17,723 nt of DNA from an uncultured beta proteobacterium. GTDB lineage: Bacteria > Pseudomonadota > Gammaproteobacteria > Burkholderiales > Burkholderiaceae_C. Of the stretch, positions 1 to 6,181 are shown piece by piece (position 1 is the first letter of the stretch; each line of letters begins with the position of its first letter). The DNA lies in the NCBI GenBank assembly GCA_903914985.1, contig CAIWRE010000079.1:1-17723 (forward strand), given 5' to 3'. The notes under the pieces are model-generated. The model was not told the DNA's origin and made no database searches. It saw nothing but the letters and a program-made list of their open reading frames with translations. Both the position numbers and the translations under genes were made by a program.

Positions 1-140
1 GCCGCGACCATGGACGCTTTGGAGTACACAAAAAGGGGTGTTCCAAACTGTTCGGCCAGGGTATTGAGCGCGCAGCCCTCCACCTGAAGCTGCTCGTGCG
101 CATAATGAAAAAATGGCTGACCGGGAAAAGTGGCTTGCAT
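1..140 (-). CDS. lysA: Diaminopimelate decarboxylase, N-terminal fragment (runs off left edge)
   Basis: Only the first 46 or so codons are present, read on the minus strand from an ATG at 138-140. The visible protein begins MQATFPGQPFFHYAHEQLQV and continues through a segment containing LAEQFGTPLFVYS, the typical opening of LysA-type PLP-dependent decarboxylases (group IV, alanine-racemase fold), where the (Y/F)GTPLYVYS-like strand precedes the barrel. LysA decarboxylates meso-diaminopimelate to L-lysine in the cytoplasm, the last step of lysine synthesis. The PLP lysine and other catalytic residues lie outside the window, so the call rests on the N-terminus and on the upstream partner lptM, whose stop codon is 11 nt away. 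The two genes are probably cotranscribed. An lptM-lysA pair next to cyaY is the common betaproteobacterial arrangement. Confidence 0.85.
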   Translation of the reverse strand, partial: MQATFPGQPFFHYAHEQLQVEGCALNTLAEQFGTPLFVYSKASMVA

Positions 141-151
141 AGGTTTTTTTG

Positions 152-295
152 TCAGGATATGGGTTGCGCAGGGGCGCCTGTGTTGGATGTCTGGGCAGGC
201 AGGTACAGTGGCCCCGTTTGGCCGCAGCCCGAGAGATGGAGCACGTTGACAAGCGTAATGCACACAATTGCCCCGATTTTTTTGATTTTCAACAT
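152..295 (-). CDS. lptM: LPS translocon maturation chaperone LptM-like small lipoprotein
   Basis: A 47-residue lipoprotein starting at an ATG (293-295, minus). A hydrophobic signal segment is followed by the lipobox LSGC, and the mature protein opens CGQTGPLYLP, matching the hallmark CGQ(K/T)GPLY(F/L)P motif of LptM (formerly YifL in E. coli). LptM binds the LptD/LptE outer-membrane LPS translocon and promotes LptD disulfide maturation. After the motif there is only a short polar tail, as usual for this family. The reading frame is open further upstream, but the ATG at 295 puts the signal peptide at the N-terminus, and extension would place charged residues before it. No clear Shine-Dalgarno precedes the ATG. 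The gene sits directly upstream of lysA and divergently from cyaY, with only 12 nt between the two start codons. Confidence 0.85.
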   Translation of the reverse strand: MLKIKKIGAIVCITLVNVLHLSGCGQTGPLYLPAQTSNTGAPAQPIS

Positions 296-307
296 GGTGA
301 AATTGTA

Positions 308-637
308 ATGACCGACCTTGAGTTTCTGGACCGTGCCGAACGTTTGCTCCAAGCGCTGGAGCAGCGCTGCGACGCCTTGAATGAGCGCAGTGATGTCGAT
401 ATCGACAACCAGCGCACGGGTGGCATGGTTACGCTGACCTTTCCTAATCGCAGCCAGATCATCGTCAATCTGCAAAAACCCCTGCATGAGGTGTGGATGG
501 CGGCGCGCTCAGGTGGCTACCACTACCGATGGCTGGACGGGCAATGGCAGGACACTAAGGGCGAAGGCGAGTTTTTCAATGCGCTCAGCCGCGATGCCAG
601 TGCACAGGCGGGCATGGTGGTGGATTTCAGGGCTTAG
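308..637 (+). CDS. cyaY: Iron-sulfur cluster assembly regulator CyaY (bacterial frataxin)
   Basis: A 109-residue protein, the normal size for CyaY. The first helix carries the acidic pattern of the family (MTDLEFLDRAERLLQALEQ with later Asp/Glu), followed by beta strands, the conserved block LQKPLHEVWMAARSGGYHY, then W and a C-terminal helix (FFNALS). CyaY is a cytosolic iron-binding protein that interacts with the cysteine desulfurase IscS and tunes Fe-S cluster assembly. The ATG at 308 is chosen because homologues begin at this point and a GGTGA element (296-300) lies 7 nt upstream. The in-frame extension back to 149 is antisense to lptM and has no frataxin character. The stop codon overlaps the end of the convergent mrcA gene. 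Confidence 0.92.
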   Translation: MTDLEFLDRAERLLQALEQRCDALNERSDVDIDNQRTGGMVTLTFPNRSQIIVNLQKPLHEVWMAARSGGYHYRWLDGQWQDTKGEGEFFNALSRDASAQAGMVVDFRA

Positions 638-3006
638 TTCTTAAATAGATCGAGGATGGATTTTTTCTCATCGGCCGCAGGCAATGGTTGACGTATGCCG
701 GCGGATCCGGAGCCCACGGCGCCCACACCAGCGTTTTTGGCAAATTCTTCGAAATACCACTCGTTGTTGAGGTGCACGATCCCTTCGGGCGGCTCTGGCT
801 CCATCACCGGCACGTTTTTGAGAGCGGTTTCCATGAAGCTGATCCACACCGGCAAGCTCAAGCCCCCGCCGGTTTCTCGGTCGCCCAACTTGCGCGGCGT
901 GTCGTAGCCGATCCAGGTCACGGCCGCCAAGGTGGGCTGGTAGCCCGCAAACCAGGCATCCATGGAGTCATTGGTGGTGCCGGTTTTGCCGTAAACGTCC
1001 GGGCGTTTGAGGATGGCCTGGGCTTTGGCGGCGGTGCCGGAACGTGTCACTTCCTGCAGCAAGCTCGTCATCATGAAGGCGTTGCGCGGCTCAATGGCCC
1101 GGTTGTCCTCGCTCAAAGTGGGTGTGGCCGTTTCCACCAGCACTTTTCCACGCTGCTCACTCACTTTGGCCACCAGCCAGGGATTGACGCGGATGCCGCC
1201 GTTGGCGAACACTGAATAGCCCACGGCCATTTGCATCGGCGTTACCGATCCCGCGCCCAGCGCCATGGTCAGATACGGCGGGTGCTTTTCGGCATCAAAG
1301 CCGAACTTGCTGATCCACTCTTGCGCGTACTGTGTGCCAATCGACTGCAGGATCTGAATAGAGATCATGTTTTTCGACTTAGCCAGTCCTTTGCGAAGGG
1401 CCATGGGTCCCTCGAAAGTACCGTCGTAATTTTTCGGTTCCCAAGGTTGCCCTCCGGTGACGCCCGCGTCAAAAAACAAGGGTGCATCGTTGATGACGGT
1501 GGAAGCGGTAAATCCTTTTTCCAAGGCCGCGGAGTAAATAAACGGCTTGAAGCTGGAGCCCGGTTGGCGCCAGGCCTGCGTCACATGGTTGAATTTGTTC
1601 TTGTTGAAGTCAAAGCCACCGACCAGCGCCTTGATCGCACCATCGCGGGGATCCAGCGCCAAAAACGCGCCCTCCACCTCAGGGAGTTGGGTGATTTCCC
1701 AACTTCCTTTGGGCGTCTTGACCACCCGGATCACGGCCCCGGGGCGCAGACGGATGTTGGGCGCGACTTTGTCGGACAGGCCCGACTGTGCGGGTTTGAG
1801 GCCTTCGCCTACGATTTCCAGAGTTTCGCCACCCTGGCGCATGGCACGGATTCGTTTGGGGTCCGCCTCGATCACGACTGCGGACTGAACGTCACCGTTG
1901 TCTGGGTGTTCATCCAAGACCTCGTCCACCGCATCTTCCATCTCCTGCGGGTCTTGCGGCAAGGTGATGAATTTTTCAGGACCGCGGTAGACCTGACGGC
2001 GCTCGAAATCCATGATGCCGCGTCGCAGCGCCCGGTACGCAGCCTCTTGCTGCGCTCCCACCAGCGTCGTACGAACATCCAGACCCCGGGTGTAGGTGTC
2101 GGCGCCATATTGCGCAAACATGGCCTGGCGCACCATTTCAGCAACAAACTCGGCGTGCACTTGAATCCGCGTGGCGGCGGTTTTGACCTGCAGCACTTCA
2201 TTTTTTGCGGCGTCGGCCTGTGCGGCAGTAATAAACCCGTTGTCCAGCATGCGTTCAATGATGTACTGCTGTCGGATGCGTGCACGCTTTGGGTTTTTGA
2301 TAGGGTTGTAGGCCGATGGCGCTTTGGGCAGGCCCGCCAGCATCGCCGCTTCGGCCACGGTAATGTCTTTGAGTGGCTTGCCGAAGTAAGTCTCACACGC
2401 CGCCGCAAAGCCGTAGGCCCGGTTACCCAGGTAAATCTGGTTCATGTAGATTTCTAAAATCTGGTCTTTGCTCAATGTGTGTTCCAGCTTGAAAGTGAGC
2501 AGAACTTCGTAAATTTTGCGGGTAAATGTCTTCTCAGACGACAGGTACACATTGCGTGCGACCTGCATGGTGATGGTGGAGGCGCCCTGGCTTTTAGAGC
2601 GTCCCACATTGGCCAGTGCTGCGCGCACCATGCCGATGTAATCAATCCCGCTGTGTTGGAAAAACCGGGCGTCCTCAATCGCCAATATCGCGTTTTTCAT
2701 GACATCGGGAATCTCCGCGATCGGTGTCAGCGTGCGGTGCTCTTCACCGAACTCCCCAATCAGGTCACCCTCAGCCGAAAACACCCGCAAAGGCAATTTC
2801 GGGTGGTAATCCTCCAAATCTGAAATATCCGGCAAATTGGGGTAAGCCAGCGCCATGGTGATAGCGATCAGGATCAGCAAGGACGCAAGGCCTGCCACGC
2901 CCAATCCCACGACAACGGTCAGGAAGCGCAGCGCCCACGCAGTGACCGTATGTTGCTTTTTCGTGGACGAGGTGGTGGGGTCGGCGGGAGGTAAAGAGTT
3001 TGGCAT
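634..3006 (-). CDS. mrcA: Penicillin-binding protein 1A, bifunctional transglycosylase/transpeptidase
   Basis: A 790-residue class A PBP that polymerises lipid II into glycan strands and cross-links stem peptides at the inner membrane. Numbered from the ATG at 3004-3006, there is a cytosolic Ser/Thr/Pro-rich tail, one membrane anchor at about 25-54, a GT51 glycosyltransferase domain with the catalytic EDARFFQH motif (Glu111) and GASTITMQ motif, an OB-like insert, and a transpeptidase domain with SSFK (Ser484), SKN (about 544-546) and KTGTT (Lys674). All active-site motifs are intact. An in-frame TTG at 3058-3060 would add 18 residues. Neither start has a convincing ribosome binding site, and ATG is preferred. 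The gene is divergent from pilM, a widely conserved ponA-pilMNOPQ arrangement in beta- and gammaproteobacteria, and its stop overlaps the cyaY stop. Confidence 0.95.
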   Translation of the reverse strand: MPNSLPPADPTTSSTKKQHTVTAWALRFLTVVVGLGVAGLASLLILIAITMALAYPNLPDISDLEDYHPKLPLRVFSAEGDLIGEFGEEHRTLTPIAEIPDVMKNAILAIEDARFFQHSGIDYIGMVRAALANVGRSKSQGASTITMQVARNVYLSSEKTFTRKIYEVLLTFKLEHTLSKDQILEIYMNQIYLGNRAYGFAAACETYFGKPLKDITVAEAAMLAGLPKAPSAYNPIKNPKRARIRQQYIIERMLDNGFITAAQADAAKNEVLQVKTAATRIQVHAEFVAEMVRQAMFAQYGADTYTRGLDVRTTLVGAQQEAAYRALRRGIMDFERRQVYRGPEKFITLPQDPQEMEDAVDEVLDEHPDNGDVQSAVVIEADPKRIRAMRQGGETLEIVGEGLKPAQSGLSDKVAPNIRLRPGAVIRVVKTPKGSWEITQLPEVEGAFLALDPRDGAIKALVGGFDFNKNKFNHVTQAWRQPGSSFKPFIYSAALEKGFTASTVINDAPLFFDAGVTGGQPWEPKNYDGTFEGPMALRKGLAKSKNMISIQILQSIGTQYAQEWISKFGFDAEKHPPYLTMALGAGSVTPMQMAVGYSVFANGGIRVNPWLVAKVSEQRGKVLVETATPTLSEDNRAIEPRNAFMMTSLLQEVTRSGTAAKAQAILKRPDVYGKTGTTNDSMDAWFAGYQPTLAAVTWIGYDTPRKLGDRETGGGLSLPVWISFMETALKNVPVMEPEPPEGIVHLNNEWYFEEFAKNAGVGAVGSGSAGIRQPLPAADEKKSILDLFKN

Positions 3007-3228
3007 GGAGGTTCCCGAGGAGCTTGGCTTGACTTCCGCGGGCCTTGGGTCTGCGTCCAAGGCGGCGAAAAATGGGCGTCAAACGCAAAATGGCTTAGCT
3101 TTTGGTCAATTTTAAGGCGGGAAAGTGTCGCTAGGGACCTAAATGCATTTCACTGTTTGATTTGCTGATAATATTGGGAACATTATTTATCCGTAACCGT
3201 GCACCAAAATTAGCAATTGGAGTTGTTT
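3007..3228. promoter_or_regulatory. Divergent mrcA/pilM intergenic region, probable promoters
   Basis: This is the longest non-coding gap of the left half, and it must hold the promoters of the divergent mrcA and pilM genes. The part nearest pilM (about 3141-3216) is conspicuously AT-rich compared with the flanking coding DNA. It contains -10-like hexamers on the plus strand such as TAATAT (3169-3174) and TATTTA (3184-3189). TTGCTG at 3162-3167 lies 16 nt before TATTTA and is a plausible but imperfect -35. For mrcA I find no convincing hexamer pair. No sigma-54-type GG/GC pair stands out, and no riboswitch or terminator is recognisable. Confidence 0.4.
3217..3222 (+). promoter_or_regulatory. 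Shine-Dalgarno deciding a TTG start for pilM
   Basis: TTGGAG (3217-3222) contains the GGAG core 6 nt before a TTG codon at 3229-3231, with no ATG or GTG at an equivalent place. It therefore marks 3229 as the pilM start. The TTG inside the element itself (3217) is also in frame, but using it would leave the gene without a ribosome binding site. Confidence 0.65.
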
Positions 3229-4305
3229 TTGATCGATGTTGCATCGCTACTGCGAAGAAGGTCTGAGGAGATCCTCGGCATTGACATCAGTGCGTCTGCT
3301 GTCAAGTTGGTGGGGCTCGGTGGGACTGCTCAGCGGCCTATTCTTGAGTACTGTGCCAAGGACGTACTGCCAGAAGGCGTTATGGTGGACGGCGCCGTGG
3401 AACAGGCGGATGAACTTTCCCAAGCGCTACGACGTCTCGTCAAGATGTCTGGCGCCAAAACCAGAAATGTCGCGGTTGCATTACCTGCTTCCGCTGTGAT
3501 TACCAAGAAAATCACCATTCCGGCTGACCTGCGCGATCTGGACCTGGAATACCAGGTGGAAAGTGAGGCCAAGCAATACATCCCGTTCCCTATTGAAGAT
3601 GTGAGCCTTGACTTTTTTGAGCTCGGCCCGAGTGCGGCCGTACCCGGGAGCGTAGACGTCTTGATCGCCGCTGCCCGCCGCGAACGTGTCGAAGCGTTGC
3701 AGGACCTGCTGGAAGTGGCGGGACTTAGACCTGTGGTGGTTGACGTGCGCTCCTATGCCACCTGCATGGCCTTGGGGAGAGTGATTGATTTGCAAGCAAA
3801 GACGACGCCAGGCACGCTCTCGGTGCTTTTTAAACTCGGCGCAAATTCCATCACGATGCAAGTGATGCGTGGTCAAGACTTGGTTTATGAACGCGAGCAG
3901 TCGCTGGGCGGGGCGCAGCTTACCCAAAAGATCGCAAACTATTACGGACTATCAATTGCCGAAGCGGAAGCTAGAAAATGCAAAGGCACTCTCGCGCACG
4001 ATTACGAAGGACGAATCCTGATTCCCTATGTGGACAATCTAGTGCAGGAGTTGGGTCGTGCGCTGCAGTTTTTCTTCAACAGCACGCAGTACAACAAAGT
4101 CAATCAGGTGTTGCTTGCAGGTGGAGGTGCATTGTTGCCAGGACTTGCATTGGCCGTGGCGAGTCAAATTCAAGTGCCTTGCACCGTCGTCAATCCATTC
4201 GAAGGTATGGCGTTGGGCTCAAAGCTTGATCGCACGCGGATTCAGCAAGAAGCGCCGGCGTATCTGGGCGCATGTGGCTTGGCTTTGCGGAGATTGATTA
4301 AATGA
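3229..4305 (+). CDS. pilM: Type IV pilus assembly protein PilM (actin-like)
   Basis: A 358-residue cytoplasmic actin-fold protein that binds the N-terminal peptide of PilN and links the inner-membrane PilNO complex to the pilus motor. Visible family features are the first phosphate-type motif LGIDISASAVKLVGL near residues 16-30, the block VESEAKQYIPFPIEDVSLDF, the second phosphate-type region LFKLGANS around 200-207, and the C-terminal nucleotide motif LLAGGGALLPGL. In the second motif a Lys (202) stands where actin-fold proteins usually carry Asp. The TTG start at 3229 is chosen from its GGAG site and because the resulting N-terminus (M)IDVASLLRRR has the usual length. The stop overlaps the pilN start (ATGA), implying translational coupling. 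It is the first gene of the pilMNOPQ operon. Confidence 0.95.
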   Translation: MIDVASLLRRRSEEILGIDISASAVKLVGLGGTAQRPILEYCAKDVLPEGVMVDGAVEQADELSQALRRLVKMSGAKTRNVAVALPASAVITKKITIPADLRDLDLEYQVESEAKQYIPFPIEDVSLDFFELGPSAAVPGSVDVLIAAARRERVEALQDLLEVAGLRPVVVDVRSYATCMALGRVIDLQAKTTPGTLSVLFKLGANSITMQVMRGQDLVYEREQSLGGAQLTQKIANYYGLSIAEAEARKCKGTLAHDYEGRILIPYVDNLVQELGRALQFFFNSTQYNKVNQVLLAGGGALLPGLALAVASQIQVPCTVVNPFEGMALGSKLDRTRIQQEAPAYLGACGLALRRLIK

Positions 4306-4946
4306 TTCAAATCAACCTCTTGCCACACCGTGAACTAACACGCAAGAAAAAACGCGACCAGTATGTTGCGTCCGTGCTGATTGCCGCGTTGTTTGGTGGT
4401 GGGATGTCTATCGTTGCTGCAAGTTGGTTTAAGTCGGCAATCAACAACCAAAACGCCATTAATCGAGTGTTGGATGCAGAGATTCTTACTCTGGATAAGC
4501 AGATAAAAGACATTAAAGGGCTCGAGTCACAAATTGGCGCTTTGCAAGCGCGACAACGTACGGTCGAGGACGTGCAATCAGACCGGAATCAATCGGTTCA
4601 CTTACTCGGTGAGTTGTCACGACAGTTACCTGCCGGGGTGCTGCTGACCAAAGTGGTGCAAACCGATCAGCAGGTATTGATCAACGGTACTGCCCAGTCC
4701 AACGAGCAAGTTTCTGAACTGCTTCGAAACCTAACTGGTGCGAGCGCTTGGTTTACCAAACCTGAGTTAGTCGAGTCCGTGGCCAACGTCATGCAACTGT
4801 CCAACAAAGAGCAGCGCCCGATGTTCAACTTTAGTCTGCGTGCGCTTTTGGTGCGAGTTGCTGTGACCGGCGTGAATCCCGTACCGGCGATGTCATCAGC
4901 GCCTAATGCACCGGGCATCGCTCCCGATATTGTTCGAATACCGTAA
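4302..4946 (+). CDS. pilN: Type IV pilus inner-membrane assembly protein PilN
   Basis: A 214-residue bitopic membrane protein. The first residues, MIQINLLPHRE, carry the INLLPxR motif that docks into the PilM groove. A basic stretch (RKKKR, about 14-18) precedes one transmembrane helix at roughly 21-43, followed by a periplasmic heptad-rich helix (about 45-105) and a small alpha/beta ferredoxin-like domain. PilN heterodimerises with PilO and forms the alignment complex between the cytoplasmic motor and the PilQ secretin. A proline-rich tail of some 20 residues follows the folded domain. The start overlaps the pilM stop by 4 nt, and the gap to pilO is 21 nt. Confidence 0.93.
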   Translation: MIQINLLPHRELTRKKKRDQYVASVLIAALFGGGMSIVAASWFKSAINNQNAINRVLDAEILTLDKQIKDIKGLESQIGALQARQRTVEDVQSDRNQSVHLLGELSRQLPAGVLLTKVVQTDQQVLINGTAQSNEQVSELLRNLTGASAWFTKPELVESVANVMQLSNKEQRPMFNFSLRALLVRVAVTGVNPVPAMSSAPNAPGIAPDIVRIP

Positions 4947-4967
4947 CTCATATTCGAAAACGCTACC

Positions 4968-5636
4968 ATGGCTAAAGTCCGACGTCCCACCATCGATATT
5001 GCAGCGCTAAGAGAAAGTCTTGCGCTTCAGTTTGAGGACCTTGATACATCGGATCCCTCACGCTGGCCGCTATTGCCGCGCGCATTTTCCCTGGCGGGAG
5101 TCACGATCGTGGTGACTCTCGCGCTGTGGCTTGCTTGGATTAATGAATATTCAACCGAATTGTCCAATGCAGTAGCCAAGGAGCGGCAACTCAGAGCCGA
5201 CTTTAAATCCAAGCTGGCCCAGGCTGCCAACCTTGTTTTTCTCAAAAAGCAGCGCGACGAAGTCGAGGGCTATGTAAAACGCTTGGAAAGCCAGCTACCA
5301 AGCCGCGCTGAAATGTCCGCCCTGCTTTCGAGCATCAACCAACTAGGCATGACGCGAAATTTGCAGTTTGAACTTTTCCGTCCCGGTCAAGTTGTAGTGA
5401 AGCCGTACTATGCCGAGTTACCCGTCACGATACGTGTCAATGGCACCTACCATGATTTTGGACGCTTTGCCTCGGATATTGCTTTGCTGCCGCGTATCGC
5501 AACCCTCGGAAATATCAGTATTTCAGCCAAAACCGACACCACGATGGTTTTTGATGCCACATTAAAAACCTATCGTTACCTCGACACCGATGAAGCGGCA
5601 GCGCAGCGTAAGCCAGGGGGGGAGGAAAAGAAATGA
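4968..5636 (+). CDS. pilO: Type IV pilus inner-membrane assembly protein PilO
   Basis: A 222-residue bitopic protein. A cytosolic N-terminus of about 37 residues contains the DPSRWPLLPR segment typical of the family. One transmembrane helix follows at about 38-58, then a coiled-coil region (about 60-112, containing LKKQRDEVEGYVKRLESQLP) and a periplasmic ferredoxin-like domain with YYAELPVTIRVNGTYHDFGRF, the most conserved PilO stretch. PilO pairs with PilN and contacts PilP. The C-terminal tail is charged and probably disordered. The start ATG at 4968 lacks a strong Shine-Dalgarno. The stop overlaps the pilP start by 4 nt. Confidence 0.94.
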   Translation: MAKVRRPTIDIAALRESLALQFEDLDTSDPSRWPLLPRAFSLAGVTIVVTLALWLAWINEYSTELSNAVAKERQLRADFKSKLAQAANLVFLKKQRDEVEGYVKRLESQLPSRAEMSALLSSINQLGMTRNLQFELFRPGQVVVKPYYAELPVTIRVNGTYHDFGRFASDIALLPRIATLGNISISAKTDTTMVFDATLKTYRYLDTDEAAAQRKPGGEEKK

Positions 5637-6181
5637 TGCTGGAACTATCCTATTTGCGGGTCTTGCCAGCGATCACCCTTGCATTCATTTTGTCTGCATG
5701 TGGTTACACCACCGAGCAAGAGGTGCGCAGCTTCATTGACGCCGAGCGCGCAGCACTCCATCCAGTATCCAAAGTAATTCCTGCACCTAAGCCGTTTGAG
5801 GCTGCCGTTTACGATGAAGCTGGAAAACCGGATCCGTTCAGCAAGTATGCCTTTATGCAGATACTGATTGGCGCTGCAAAGACCGCCAAGCCGAGTATTG
5901 CAACGCCGGAATTAGCGCGCAACAGAACTGTCCTGGAAGGCTTCCCGTTGGAGTCTCTGACGATGGTGGGTGTTTTGACCAAAGAAGGCCGGAACGTTGC
6001 GCTCATTCGTGCAGAGGGCAAGTTATACCAAGTAAGTGTTGGCAGCTATATGGGCCAGAACTTGGGGAAAGTGACAATGATCGAGGAAACGCGAATAACG
6101 CTGCGGGAATTGGTGCAGGATGACCTGGGTGATTGGTCCGCACGCACGAGCAGACTGACTATGCAAGAGAGAACTAAATGA
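5633..6181 (+). CDS. pilP: Type IV pilus lipoprotein PilP
   Basis: A 182-residue inner-membrane lipoprotein. The signal peptide ends in the lipobox LSAC (Cys23). An extended linker follows, with the conserved KPDPFS segment (about 65-70), then the HR beta-sandwich domain containing LEGFPLESLTMVGVL and LYQVSVGSYMGQNLGKV. PilP binds the PilNO heterodimer through its N-terminal linker and the N0 domain of PilQ through its beta domain, bridging the inner-membrane complex to the secretin. A strong purine-rich Shine-Dalgarno run (about 5616-5624) lies within the pilO 3' end. Two tandem ATG codons (5633 and 5636) are possible starts. The stop overlaps the pilQ start by 4 nt. Confidence 0.94.
   Translation: MMLELSYLRVLPAITLAFILSACGYTTEQEVRSFIDAERAALHPVSKVIPAPKPFEAAVYDEAGKPDPFSKYAFMQILIGAAKTAKPSIATPELARNRTVLEGFPLESLTMVGVLTKEGRNVALIRAEGKLYQVSVGSYMGQNLGKVTMIEETRITLRELVQDDLGDWSARTSRLTMQERTK

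Noticed and set aside
246..251. Perfect TTGACA as a -35 box for cyaY
   Set aside because: No acceptable -10 hexamer lies 16-18 nt downstream, and the hexamer is within the lptM coding sequence, so chance is likely.
1231..2457. 408-codon open frame antisense to mrcA
   Set aside because: It lies entirely within the intact PBP1a gene on the other strand and its translation has no recognisable domain or signal. It is a shadow frame of GC-rich coding DNA.
3007..3060. 18-codon N-terminal extension of mrcA from a TTG at 3058-3060
   Set aside because: No Shine-Dalgarno precedes the TTG, and the ATG at 3004-3006 gives a normal PBP1a with a cytosolic tail. Kept only as an alternative.
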